A DNA stretch of 64,000 bases from Cladobotryum mycophilum (Eukaryota > Ascomycota > Sordariomycetes > Hypocreales > Hypocreaceae). Both the position numbers and the translations under genes were made by a program. The notes under the pieces are model-generated. The model saw nothing but the letters and a program-made list of their open reading frames with translations, was not told the DNA's origin and did not search any database. Below are positions 1 through 12,395 of this stretch, in pieces; position 1 is the first letter of the stretch; each line of letters starts with the position of its first letter. Location: assembly GCA_036429605.1 (NCBI GenBank), contig CM071589.1, positions 6,448,001-6,512,000 of the forward strand, read 5' to 3'.

Positions 1-3000
1 CTGCATCCCAAGCGAAGTCGAAAGGAAGAGCGACTTGACGGAGAGCATCCGCAGATTCAAGACGACAGATATCTTCTTTACCCCGTCCACTTCACGCTTA
101 GTTGACCCTTCAGTGATACCGACGTTGCGCAACTTTTATGTCGGCGGAGAAGTTGTCACGAGGGATGACGTTGCTCGATGGATGCCATATGCAAACACCA
201 TCATTACATACGGACCATCAGAATGCTCCGCAATTACGGTGTACTGGAAGGTACCAAGCCAGATGCCTTCAAAGCTCTCCATCGGTCAGGGAATAGGTGT
301 ATCGGGCTGGATCGTAGACCCGCGCTCTAGCGACAAGCTGTCCCCGATTGGCACAGTTGGAGAGCTATACCTGGAGGGACCGCTCGTAGGTCAAGGATAT
401 TTGGGTGATGAGACAAAGACTGCTGCTTCCTTTATTGAGGACCCAGAATGGCTGGCCAAGGGAAGCCCTGATAGTAGTGTTCCCGGGCGAAGAGGGCGAT
501 TGTATAAAACAGGAGACCTCGTCAAGTACAATCCGGCGGACGGTACGCTGACCTTTGTTGAAAGGAAGGATACGCAGGTAAAACTCCGTGGACAGAGAAT
601 CGAACTCTCCGAAGTCGAACACCATGTTCGCCAGGGCTTGACTGGCAAGTTGGCGTCACCGACAGCGATCGCGGAAGTCATTGTCCCCACCGTCACTGGA
701 AGACCCACGCTCGTCGTCTTCGTACAGGTTGAGTCGAGTGAGAAGTCCAAGCTCAACGGGCTGACGGATGAACTCGATGATATGCTTCACCAACAATTAC
801 CCGTCTACATGGTGCCAGCTGCATATATAGAGATCGAGTCCATGCCACTGGCACCCAGTGGTAAAACAGACCGACGACGCCTGCGTGAGATTGGAGCTAC
901 CCTTACCCTAGAGCAAATGGCTGGGTCAGGGGGCTTGCGAACGGCGATGCTCAGCTCACAGAGTCGGAGCTATCTCTTCAGCAATTATGGATAACGGTCT
1001 TGGGAGTCCCGGCCGAGGTGATTCACAAAAACAGCAGCTTCCTGCGTCTAGGTGGAGATTCCATTTCTGCCATGCGTCTGTCCGCTCTGGCTCTAAGTCG
1101 GGGTGTCTCCTTGACGGTTCAAATCATTCTCCAGACTTCGCGACTATCAGAAATGGCCAGCGCCATGTCCAACTTGGATTCCAATTCTGCATTCCATGGA
1201 GATGTAGTTGTGCCCTTTTCACTACTAAAGCACCCCGAGAGTAAAGACAAGGCACTCAGCTACATAGCAAAGAAGTGTGACATCGATGCTTCAAATATTG
1301 AGGACGTATTCCCTTGCACTGGAGTACAAAAGTCACTTCTTTCCATGACAGCAAAATCCGAAAACTCCTATGTGGCCAGATTCCTGCTACAGCTTCGAGA
1401 TGGCGTTGACGTTGATCGTCTTAAACAGGCCTGGGAGAGCGTGAGCCAAACTGCGGCACCTATCCTTCGCTCGAGGATAGTCGATGTTCCCACAGAAGGC
1501 CTCGTCCAGGTGCTAGTTAATGGGCCATTAGAATGGGATGTCAGCAACAGTGTTGAAACGTACCTAAAGTTTGACCAAAACAAATCAATGGGTTTGGGCA
1601 AATCTCTGAGCCGGTTGGCGATTGTTGGAGACTCAAAGACTGGAGGGTTGGGTTGCATTTTTACCCAACATCATGCCATCTACGACGGACACTCTCTAGA
1701 TTTGCTCTTCACAGAAGTGTCAAAGACATACGCTGGAGTCATTGACGACAGTCCCGTCGCTCCCTTCCAAGCATTCATCAAGCACGTTATGAGTATCGAT
1801 GATAAAGAAGCAAGCCAATTCTGGAGTCTCCAGTTTGCAGATCTCGAGGCGGCCCCATTCCCGTCGTTGCCAAAGGAGGATTATCAACCCAAAGCCGACA
1901 GCACAGTACGTCGCCATCTTGCGGGTATTGAATGGCCAAAGAGAGACGCCACGGCGTCGACCACAATAAGAGCAGCCTGGTCCATTCTGACAGCTCGCTA
2001 CACCGATTCCAGTGATGTGGTATTTGGCTCCATGGTTACAGGCCGACAGGCTCCAATTGCTGGAATCGATCGGATGATTGCACCGCTAATCAATGCCATT
2101 CCCGTGCGAGTCAAGTTTGACCCAAAGCAAAGTGTGGATGAGCTCCTAAGCGAAGTTCAGAAGCAGTCAGTTGCCATGATTGCATACGAACACACTGAAC
2201 TTCTCGATATTCGACGCATTAATTCGGAAACTGAACGTGGAAGTCGTTTCAATACACTCCTGGTTGTGCAACCTGCAGGTCAAGGCAGCTACATGGACAA
2301 TGACGAGAATCCATTCCAGCATCAATCCGAGATATCCACGTCCCGCGACGGTCTCAATGACTTCAATCCAAACGCCGTCATGGTCATGTGCCAACTCAAG
2401 GGCAACAATAAGCTAGAGCTAGAAATCAGCTTTGATTCCAACGTCATGGATGCACCGCAAATGGAACGCCTAGCCGCCCAATTCGAACAGGTTTTGCGGC
2501 AAATCACTACCTCGACCACTCAGACGATTGAAGAGATTGAGACAATTAGTGAGCAAGACATCAAAGAGCTCTGGAATTGGAACGCTTTGGTTCCTAGTCC
2601 CGTTCAGAAATGCATACATGAGTTAATTGACGACATTATGAAGCAGCAGCCAAACGCCCCAGCCGTTTGTGCTTGGGACGGCGACTTGACATATGCCGAG
2701 TTGGACAATCTGTCTCTCCGCCTGGCCTTGCACTTGGTGACCCTTGGAGTTGGCCCTGGATCTATCATCCCTCTCTGTTTCCAAAAGTCAATGTGGTATC
2801 CTGTCGCAGCTCTGGGAGCGATAAGGGCTGGGGCGACTTGTGTGGCCATGGACTCGACACAACCAGAATCGCGACTGAGGTCAATCGTCAACCAGGTCAA
2901 TGCAAAGCTTATTCTTTCATCTGTAAACAACGAGGCCTTGGCGAATCAACTTTCCGATACTGATGTGGTCCTTGTCGATCAAAATCTGCTAGACTCTCTC

Positions 3001-5896
3001 ACAGTCTCAGCCACGGTTTCTCTACCCAAGGTCACCCCATCTGATGTACTATATGGTTCGTATTATCCAATTACTCCCATTTCTTTTCATGAAGCTACTT
3101 GCTAACTCTGGACCGCGGATAGTTGTCTTTACTAGTGGATCAACAGGCGTGCCAAAGGGTATTGTGACAACCCACGAAAACTTTGCTTCGGCGGCTACGC
3201 ATCAGGAAGAAGTTCTCAACATCAGAAAAGGAACCCGCGTGTTCGACTTTGTCTCTTACAGCTTTGACGTTTCGTGGTCAAATCACCTGCAAACTTTGAT
3301 CTGTGGTGGTTGTCTTTGCATACCCTCCGAATCAGAGCGCAAGAACGACATTGCGGGTGCTTTCAATCGAATGAATTGCGACTATGTATATTTCACCCCC
3401 TCTGTAGCTCGATCTCTAAATCCAGCCTCAATGCCAGGCATCAGAACATTGGCTATGGGAGGTGAACCAATTCAGACTACAGAAGTTGCGCGCTGGACGC
3501 AGGCAGAGACCATCATTGGCATTTACGGACCGGCAGAGTGCGCCCAAGCACTGTCATTCGCACAGCTCATTGGAAAGGCTCGCAATAATTATGTCGGCTA
3601 CTCTTTCGGTGCAAAGACTTGGCTTGTGCAGCCCGGTCGTCTTGATCGACTAGCAGGCGTTGGAACAATCGGAGAGCTTCTGATAGAGGGGCCTACTGTC
3701 AGCAAAGGGTATTTCGGTGAACTAGAGAAGACCAAGGCAGCATACATCCAAGATCCCGTATGGCTCTCACAGGGCGCGCCAGGACATACGGGTCGACACG
3801 GAACGCTCTACAAGACAGGCGATCTTTTGCGCTACAACTCTGATGGCTCGATGGATTTCATCGGCCGTAAGGATGGGCTGATCAAGCTTCGAGGCCAGCG
3901 TATCGAGTTGGAAGAAGTCGAATATCATGTGCGTGCTTGTCTAAGCGATCCAACTCTGTGTGCAGGTCTTGCCGCAGAGATCATCAAACCGCAAAACGGC
4001 ACCAGCCCAATTCTCGTCGTTTTCTTGAGTATTTCCAAGGAGTTGGTGACCGAGTCGGAGGATCAAACCCAAGAAGCACTCGCAAAGGTCATGGAGGGGT
4101 TGGAGGAGAGGCTTGTTGATCGTGTCCCACAATAGTAAGTATTCGTCCGCTCTTCTTTTTGGTGTTCAACAAAATTAACCATGGTTCCTTTACAGCATGG
4201 TCCCGGGAGCATATATCCATATTGACAAGATCCCAATGACAACGACAAACAAGACGGATCGAAAGTCTCTACGGGAGATTGGAAATGCAAAGACTCTGGA
4301 GCAGCTTGCAGAGCTGCAGTCACACGGCAAAGAGCGACGTGCACCATCTTCCGTAATGGAGAAACGACTGCAAGCCCTGTGGTCATCTGTTCTTGAGATT
4401 GATGCTGGAAGTATCAGTGCTGAGAGCAGTTTCCTTCGAATTGGTGGAGAGTCCATCGCGGCCATGCGATTAGTCGCAGCGGCGCGCGAAGAATGCCTGT
4501 CACTAACGGTGGCACAAATCTTTAAAGCGCCTCGTCTTGCTGACTTGGCGTTGTTGGTCTCAGACACCGAAGCAGAACAAGAAGTACAGTCCCAAGAGCC
4601 ATTCTCTTTGCTCAGGGTCTATGATACAGATGCCTTCCTCCAAAAATTCGTGGCACCTGTTCTCGAGACTAGCCTTGAAGCCGTCCAGGACACAGTTCCC
4701 GCCACAGACTTCCAAGAGCGTTCAATTCTGGATGCGCTGCAGGATCCACCGGGCAGATATCCTCACTGGATCTTTGATCTGCCTGCTGATGTGGACTTTG
4801 CGAGACTGGAAGAGTCGTGCTACAAGCTTGTGGACTATTTCGAGGTCCTGCGCACAGTCTTCGTCCGGGCTAATGGAAGGTTTTGGCAAGTTTTGTTATC
4901 CAACTTTAAGCCAGCTTACGACACTGTCGATGCCAATGATGAGGACATCAATTCCTTCACCAACACGATTTGTGAGCAAGACCTCAAACGACCCCGGAGG
5001 ATGGGCCATTCTTTTGTTCGTTTTGTCGCCATTAAGCACAGCTCGGGGAAGAACAAGCTCATATTCAGGATCTCTCACGCTCAATTTGATGGCTTCAGCT
5101 GGGGGCGGTTCTCCAGACCTTGTCGTCTATTTACACCCAACAGTCCCTTTCCACAACGCCCTCCTTTGGTCAATACATTACCTTTAACGAAATGAGAAAG
5201 GACCAAAGTTTGAAGTATTGGGCCTCCAGATTACAAGGATCGTCGTTCCCATCTTGGGGCTCAAGTGACTCATCAGAGCGCCTGTACAGTACAGAGGATC
5301 GACTGAACATTACAGAAACGATGCAGATGCCGGACATGCAGCACCACGAAGGAATTACTCGCGCCATCGTCTTTCATGCTGCTTGCGCTATTGCGCTATC
5401 CCGTCAATTCCAGCAGAGCGAGGTCGTTTTCGGTCGTCTAGTCACAGGTCGCTCAATGCTCCCCAGCAGTCTCCAAAATGTTGTGGGGCCTTGCATGACA
5501 GAAGTCCCCATCAGGATAAGCATCGATGCCAACAGTACTCTAGTTGGTGTTGCAACCCAGCTGCGGGAGCAGTTCATAGAGGACTCTACATACGAGGCTG
5601 CTGGAATGATTGAGATTATCAGAAATTGTACCGAGTGGCCAGAGGAGGCAAAGGATTTCGGTTGGAGGACCGCACTCCAGCAAGAGGACGAAGGAGGAGA
5701 TGGGTTCACGTTCTTGGGATCGCCGAGCAAGATTTCTCATTACGAGAGGGATCTGCCTGCACGCACACGTCCCGAGATCTATGCTACGCCACGAGGAAGA
5801 CATCTTGAGCTAGAGTTTGAAGGCAACAAGAAGCTGACTCCCGAGGCTACTGTCAGGGATTTCTTTGCTCAGCTGCGGATCATCCTAACCGAGTAA
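1..5896 (+). CDS. Nonribosomal peptide synthetase, C-terminal part (A-T-C-A-T-CT), 5' truncated by window
   Basis: Coding runs off the left edge in frame 2. Domain order is: partial adenylation domain (YGPSE, YKTGDL, KLRGQRIEL motifs) to about 900; thiolation with LGGDS near 1051; condensation at about 1290-2570 with canonical HHAIYDG near 1668; a full adenylation domain at about 2600-4290 (FTSGSTGVPKG, YGPAE, YKTGDL); a second thiolation near 4441 with GGES instead of GGDS; and a terminal condensation-like domain with SHAQFDGFS at 5071-5097. Introns are 3056-3122 (67 nt, branch GCTAAC) and 4135-4195 (61 nt, GTAAGT donor). Two -1 frame breaks lie in G5 runs at 929-933 and 5101-5105; one extra G at each makes all intron phases consistent. 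It should activate at least two residues and assemble a peptide. The product is not identified. Type and domain order are certain; whether the breaks are real is not. Confidence 0.93.
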
Positions 5897-6095
5897 AGAT
5901 TGATGGAAATTGTGGTAGACTTGGCTTCCTATGGTCTTTGTATTATAGATTTTCTTTTAAATGTTATGACATGAACAGGAGGAGCAATTTTTTTTTAGAG
6001 AACTAGAAGTACTTTAAATACCAACTCGACCGCTAATAGGTCGGGGCATGCAACGGTATTTAGCCTCTATGAACCAAACTGGTGATCTCCCCAGT

Positions 6096-6520
6096 TCAAT
6101 GCGGCACTGGCACAGTCACTATATAAAAGTTGGATATGATTGATGACAGAGCAATGAATAACTCGGTAAGAATCTGGATCGTCTTGCTCTTCTTGGCTTT
6201 ATTGGCTGCCTTGGCTTTCTTTTCCTCCTTAGACCCGGGCTCAGGCCCGGGCTTCTTCGGCTTCTTGGGTTTCTTGGGTTTTTCGGGCTTCTTGGGCTTT
6301 CGTGATGGGTCTAGTGCTGAGTTAAGCTTTGGCTTTCGGGACGGGTCGAGTAGTGCCGTGTCTCTCTCGAGGATGCCTTCAGCCTGTTGACTTGTTAGAA
6401 AATATGTCATTGTTGAGTTCTTTCAGGGGCACAAGGGGTAGGATTCTGTCATACCGAGATGGGTACCGCAGCGACGTCGGCAATTAAAACCGCGACGAGA
6501 AAGGCAACGTCTAATCTCAT
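6096..6520 (-). CDS. Small secreted Lys/Pro-rich protein (about 117 aa)
   Basis: Two exons, 6520-6455 and 6383-6096, with a 71-nt intron (donor GTATGA, TCTAAC branch, CAACAG acceptor). Exon 1 encodes an almost pure signal peptide, MRLDVAFLVAVLIADVAAVP. The mature part has two copies of a DPSRKPK unit followed by a KPKKP run and a Lys/Ala stretch, then a more hydrophobic tail. There are no cysteines in the mature part. It is convergent with the synthetase gene, whose stop codon lies 200 bp away. Unlike the other two secreted genes of the island it has no Gly-Leu repeats, but it shares the Lys/Pro-rich composition of the first one. No family is recognised. A cell-wall-binding or effector-like role is only a guess. 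The splice sites are good, but expression is untested. Confidence 0.6.
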
Positions 6521-8953
6521 AATGAAGCAACTAAGACTCAGGGCTCTGAAAGGTTTGAGAGATGTCTGGGTAGCGATGAATTTAAGAATCGTTGGAAATA
6601 CTTGGGAATGTGATGACGAGTTATTGGACAACATGGGAGTCAGGGATATAATTATATAGGCAACCCAACCCACTTGTTCATGCACGTCGATCCCCCTCTC
6701 TCCTCTATGATTTTATATACATGCTAGCCCATGGTCCGAGTTTGCGACCGGCTTTACCATCTCTCGTGATTTCTGATGGTGAAGATCGCTCACGACTTGA
6801 TAACGAATAACATCTAAACTGTCTCCCCTCATGCCACAAATAGCCGCTGATGGCCTGTGACTACCTAGAAACTTGCGTATCATGAAGGACACCATCTTTC
6901 TTAGCTACACAGTCTAGACGCGCGAGGAACGCAATTGAGTTTAACCAATTTAATAAGATGTGGTGGTCAAAGGCAATTCATTTGTTCAGCTATACACTTA
7001 AGTAACACAAGTACCTCAACACCACAATGCGATTACTTGGGAATCTATGCCAGACTCGTTTATCTTGTCAGACTTAAAGTAAGCGAACTATCAATGGTCA
7101 TCATCATGGTGCAGGAGGATATGTCACGATCAAGGGCAGTACGTAAACACATGATTCTGAAGGCTCACTCCGTCACCTAAAAGTTATTTTTTGTGTCCCG
7201 TCTATAATTATGAGTGCCGAAAAAAATGCCACCGGTCGTCTTATATAGAATACTGTTTGCTACCAACACAACTAAGTAACACCATGTCCGGCAAGGTGAA
7301 GGAGACCATTATCTTCTATCAGACCTACCCTTGTCTAAGCCATTACCCTCATCCAAGTTGGGAATCCCCAGTGGTAATGCACATCCAATGTGAAAAAATA
7401 GTTGAGCAAGCCATCGACGCCGTTATTGCAGCAGGACTTTAGGCTTCTTGAAAAGTCCAAAGGTGCAATATTGGCGGTCTGGGGACATTAATGCTTGCAC
7501 CTACACATCGACTGATGAAACCACGACCCTTAACAGACGCTCACATACAACAGGGTCCTACTGTTGCGAGCGCTAAGGGGTGAATTAGCATCTATCGCAT
7601 GGAATTTGCCATTTTTGCTCTTATTATGGACGGATCTTCCCTTTCATTGAGGAGTCGAGTAGGGATTAAATAACCGCCGCGATGGCCCCAAAACCTGCAT
7701 GCAATGGGGGTAGGTTAGACTTGGTCAGACCGCGATACAGTTGTAATGTAAGGTTCCTTGCACAAATTGACAGCTTCGGCCTGAGATCCTTACATGTGAC
7801 ACCCCGCCTCTGCGACAGAACTAGATAAGGGGCTTTATAAAGGGGAGACAGACACTCATCCAATAAAGATGTCTTGCTATAATAATACGCTGCATTATGA
7901 ATACATTACCTTCAAGCGTACTCCGTATAGATGTTCGGGGGGAAGCTAATGAAGAGAGAAGCTCTATTGATGAGCCCCACATCCACATGATAATAGGTGT
8001 CATTCACGTTAGGGAACGCAAAGACTTGAACTCGCAGTGACTGGGCGAGGAAGTTAATAGACCCAAGATACAATTATCCCAGCATCAAGCGCCTCATGTC
8101 AGGTTCATTACAAACAGGTTCCTCGCTTGTTAAGACCGAGCGCAGATGGAGAGGAGCAGCCGAGACTCGAATACAAGATTCAGAATCATCTCCATATGCC
8201 TATCCGTCAAGCCTACGGAGTACATTCAGTAGCATCAGAATACCCTCCCAAAAGCCCGTCTCCCTTTTCTTCCACCACTACCACCACCACTGCCATTGAT
8301 TGTGAGCAGCAAGACATTCGAGAAATTAAACTCTCAGAATGAATGACCATGTATGAGATAACAAAGGGGAAGAACGGTGCGTAGCGAATCGGCCAGGTGA
8401 TGATATTGTAGCAAATCTTACGTTGACGAATGAGGTTAGACCATAAGACCATGAAATTTGCGTCACTGTTTGTCGAATGAGTTAGACTACGTAGCAATTA
8501 CAACGCTGTAATTAGTATCCAGGAGGCGGAGTGTGTGTTTTTTCCCTTTGCGATTGTTTAGTTTCAAGAGACTGCAATGTGATAGCGAAAGACACAGTGG
8601 CACAAGAGTTTTGCCAGTCCCGGTCAGAGAAGAATATCACGAGTATGAGACGCAGACATGGTCGCCGAGTTAGACACAGATGTGTTAATTGCGGACCAAT
8701 AGTACACGGAGTCTTAGAGACAAGCTGGGCTCCACTAATAAATAGTTATGTCTAGGTTTGAGTAAATAGGCTCCTGAAACCCGACATGGACACAATGAAA
8801 AATCGAAGGGATGGTGTTGGAAGACCCTGAAAAGGGGGTGACGTTGAAAGAGAAAAAAGAAAAGAGTAAGGAATGGCTGTTGACACAATTGTCAATACCG
8901 ACGAGCGTCGTGTCCACCCGGGTAGAAAAGAATAAAATAAGTCGAACTTCTTC
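6521..8953. other. Gene-free stretch
   Basis: About 2.4 kb between two minus-strand secreted-protein genes. All open frames are short, lack signal peptides or family motifs, and show no plausible exon chain. It holds one TACTCCGTA 9-mer (7919-7927) and its reverse complement (8214-8222). No RNA gene was recognised. Confidence 0.5.
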
Positions 8954-9821
8954 TTATTCTTCGCCTGCTTGCCTAGCTCCTAAGCCCTTAAGGATGTCAT
9001 TGAGGTCCTCGACGATGTCCTCAACGAGATAATTGGTAGAATCAAGGGCATCTTTAATTTCGCGCTTGCTCTTGTCGCCAGATGGCTTTGGCGCTGGCTT
9101 GGGCTTCGGCTTGGAAGCACCAAGCAGTCCACTAAGCAGCCCATCAAGAAGTCCACCCTTCTTCTTCTTCTGATCGGCATCAGATGCCCTGCCGATCAAC
9201 GGGGCTATTGATTATTAGCCATTGCGGTTGTATATTCTACAAGGAAGGGAGACTCTTACTTCCGGGGAAGCTGTCTGCGCCTAGATCATCGATGATCGGA
9301 CCGAGGTTTTCAAGGTCTCGCTTGCTCATGTCCTCGGGGACAGCAGCACCGGTTGGCTTTGGTGCTGGCTTTGATGGCTTTTTTGGCGGTGACTTCGGCT
9401 TCTTCGCACCGGGACCAAGCAGCCCACTCAGGAGGTCACCAAGAAGGCCAGGCTTCTTCTTGGCATCTTTCTGGGCCTCCTCAGGAGACCTGACGCTCAA
9501 CAGCGCTGCCGATGATTAGTCCTCACGGTTGTTCTGAAAGGGGGATTAAGCTTACTTTCAAGAACATTCTCTTGAGTCAGATCATCGATGATTGGTCCGA
9601 GGTTTTCAATGTCACGCTTGACCATGGTGAGAGGAAGATCAATGTTTCCAATCACCGGAACGGTGTTGAGCAGGTCTGAGGCACCATCACCAACTACAGG
9701 GAGCTAATAGAAAAATTAGATCTCATGCGAAAAGAATATACGAGTAAAGGATACTCACTGCTGGGTTCAATGGTGCTGCTGCAACCAAAGGGATAAGTGA
9801 GAATGCAATGGCGGCCTTCAT
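8954..9821 (-). CDS. Secreted exon-repeat protein with Lys-Arg sites (235 aa)
   Basis: Four exons: 9821-9759, 9703-9556, 9505-9260, 9204-8954. All three introns are 50-55 nt with GTGAGT or GTAAG donors. Exon 1 is the signal peptide, MKAAIAFSLIPLVAAAPLNP. Each later exon carries an imperfect repeat. Exons 3 and 4 share a Lys-rich run, a GLL-GLLSGLLG segment, a PKPAPKP-type linker and a Lys-Arg dipeptide. Exons 2 and 3 share KRD-ENLGPIIDDL. Exon 3 is symmetric (phase 1-1) and exon 4 enters in phase 1, which fits growth by exon duplication. Lys-Arg before each acidic segment could be a Kex2 site, so the precursor may be cut into several peptides. There are no cysteines. It lies in the proximal copy of a tandem duplication whose other copy holds the gene at 12396-13202. 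Function is unknown. Confidence 0.75.
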
Positions 9822-9904
9822 TTTGTAGTATCGTTTTGATGTGAAAGGATGAGATTGGTGATGTGAGTACGGAATATTGGGAATTGGAGTGGGAGGACGA
9901 TGGA

Positions 9905-9914
9905 TAGATATACA
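9905..9914 (-). promoter_or_regulatory. TATA-like element of the first repeat-protein gene
   Basis: Reads TGTATATCTA on the minus strand, 84 bp from the ATG at 9821. The same ten bases sit 89 bp from the ATG in the paralogous gene (13291-13300), so the element survived divergence of the duplicate. Core-promoter function is inferred. Confidence 0.4.
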
Positions 9915-10008
9915 GACATACTTTTACTTGAACATGGCGAGTCGTCTGTATTGGGAAATCCGGTTACTTGACTCAGAGTTTGGAAATGAATGTTATGATG
10001 AATGCGAA

Positions 10009-10026
10009 ACATGTTCTTCTACATGT
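10009..10026. promoter_or_regulatory. Paired ACATGT palindromes, copy 1
   Basis: Two ACATGT palindromes start 12 bp apart, about 190 bp upstream of the ATG at 9821. The paralogous promoter has the same pair with the same spacing at 13373-13390. This is a candidate binding site for a dimeric regulator shared by the two genes. Confidence 0.35.
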
Positions 10027-12395
10027 CCATTGCGGCTGGACGTTGTCTCACTTCGATTTACTTCAAATTACTATCTTTACTTTTTTAATGGCGAACGGCC
10101 GAGAAACATTTTGCCGCGTCGGTCGGCTGTCAGAAATGCAGCATCCAGAACAAGTAGAGAGAGATGAATGGAGTAAGATGCAAGAATCTAGTTCTACCAG
10201 TACATATCTAAATACAACTATCACATGATGATGCATTTTCCATCTCCCCCACATGTTTAGTACAAGCATTAGATGCAACACCAGAACCACCTCTCCAGAG
10301 TCTGTGCACCACATTAGCTTGCTCCCGTCCCGATTACGCTCGAAAACGGGTCTGCAACACGGCAGTGTCTTTGGGGATGATACGGGCGCTGATAAGATAG
10401 CAAAGGCAACATCGTCAGGGGTATCCGGAGGGAGCAGGTGACCACTTTGCGGCACGCTGATACAAGTAGGGACCACTGTTTCAATTAAGTGCAAGAAGCC
10501 AGCTGACTTCCAAGACACTGACGTATGATAAGATGCCAAATATTTCCTTTCCTATCTTTTGGAGGGTACGATCTTTAGATTCTCCAAGAATAAGTACATG
10601 GGTCTGATAACCCAGAACCTTGAACGCAGTCTGTTCATAGCCACCATGAAGCAGTGTCTGTAGAAATTACCCCCCTGAAGATATGAGCCCAACTATAGAG
10701 TATGTACAGCTACAAGTATCTTGCTTCTATTAAATCAGCTAAACCAGGGTGCTTTGGACCTTCCTAGCAAAGGCTTCACTGTCTTTGAATCATTTCCTTT
10801 CTCGCCACACAGGCAGATCGGATCGGGTCGTGCGGATCTCCCCGAATTATCTACCGCCATTGCGTTACCGAGCACTCTTCTCATCCTTTAGGAACACACG
10901 GTCAAGTTCCGAGTTCAAGGCATTAATACTCAGTTGGAGGTGAAGATGCCTGCGCAGGTTCCAGGTTGAAGACTGTTGTATACTACGCACGAGCACTTTT
11001 ACTGGACGACCAGTCGTTGAACCATGATACTCTCATGCTGGATGTACGAACGACAATTCTTTTCAGTGAGGAGTAAGTGTGAAATCATAAAATTAGTAAT
11101 AATAAGATGGCAAGTTATGACTAGATTTATGAACGCAGCCTCAACGGAAAATGCTGTTACCCTGAAGAGGACAAGCAACACCTGACGCTTTTTTGTGTGC
11201 AAGACTTGTTTAGATAACAACACAAGACCCTACCTGGGACCTTTTAAAATGCGATAAATAAATAGCGAGATAATTTGATCAGAATGTTCTAGGAGATCAG
11301 GCGTTTGATGCTATAGGACTTGGGAAAGGGGGAGGGGAACTAGAAGCTATAGATGTAATTTGTAATAAGGACTAAGCGCCTCTTCTTGCTTTTTGGTTAC
11401 CTCGACTATCCCCCCACCTAGAGGGGTCAACCCCCTAACAAATTAGGCTAGACCTTGAGACAATGACACGAATGGACTTGCATCACTGCTCTTTGCTGAT
11501 GGTTTGCTTCTTTGGCTGTCTTTCATCCAAATTAAGCAGCCATCTTCAAAGTTCTTCTTAACCTCTGCTGCATGATCAAGTAATGGCCAAAGCTCTGGGG
11601 TCAGTTGCTTAATGCTCTATAAACAAGATGTCGGACTGAGGCATAGATGGTTGATTGATGCAGGAAGTCTCTACAGCTAGCTACAACGAGGATATTGCAG
11701 GTTAGCTGACCAAACATATGGCCTGGTCACAACTGGATATCCACCCAACACCAAGATGTCTCGACGACAGAAAATTAGCGATTTGAAGCCAAAGGCATGA
11801 CCATTTCCCCACAGACACTAAGAAAAAGGACCACTAGTCATCTAACCCACTAGATTATCCCATAAACTTACTGTCGCTTGCAGCATTGAATGCATTTCCA
11901 ACTTCATGTTACAGCAGAGTCAATGGACAGGCTTGAACTAATCGGATTTTGGGGGCATGACCCGCGGCTATCAGAGTAGGAAGTATTTCACCGTGCAAGG
12001 GGCAGGTAATTTAGCTTGGACGATGGCAGACGCAGCAGATAAGTATATTCGATTTAAGCGTGAACTGAAGATACGTGGGTCTGGGATATTTAGGTGCGTG
12101 CTGGGCTTAGCTGATCAACAGCCAAGTTCAACAGGGCATAAATTCCTCCAACCCTGACAAAGGTACTGACAGTAAATACTCCAAAGAATATGTTGAGGGA
12201 TCCCGAATGAGAGGATAAAGGGAACAAAGAGAGAGCAGGAAAAGGATAGAGTATCAAGGAATGGCTGTCCACGCAGTTGTATACCGACAAGTAGATGTAT
12301 CTACTCGGGTAAGGAAGAATGAAATGGGTACAACAAGAGGTTTGCTATCTCTCGTATAATGATGTATTCCTTGGCCATTTAGGTTCATGGCCCTC

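Larger units (their letters stand above)
8790..10850. repeat. Tandem segmental duplication, copy 1
   Basis: Aligns by eye with about 12175-14240 at an offset near 3.38 kb. Matching landmarks are the GAATGGCTGT downstream of both genes (8871 and 12259), the signal-peptide exons, the GAACATGGCGAGTCGTCTG block upstream of both genes, and GATCGGGTCGTGCGGAT-like sequence at the far end. Identity is moderate and broken by indels, so the duplication is old. The exact ends are approximate. Confidence 0.7.
9822..12395. other. Intergenic, upstream of the first repeat-protein gene
   Basis: The first kilobase is the duplicated upstream segment. The rest, to about 12.17 kb, has only short unrelated open frames and no recognised gene. 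One 158-codon minus frame at 10063-10539 was rejected because the matching stretch of the other copy has stops. Confidence 0.5.

Noticed and set aside
1..5896. Calling the synthetase a pseudogene because of two frame breaks
   Set aside because: Both breaks are single missing bases in G5 runs, all motifs downstream are intact, and the same kind of break recurs in housekeeping genes of the window.
10063..10539. 158-codon minus-strand open frame upstream of the first repeat-protein gene
   Set aside because: The matching part of the duplicate (about 13.4-13.9 kb) has stops in the same frame, and the translation has no motif.
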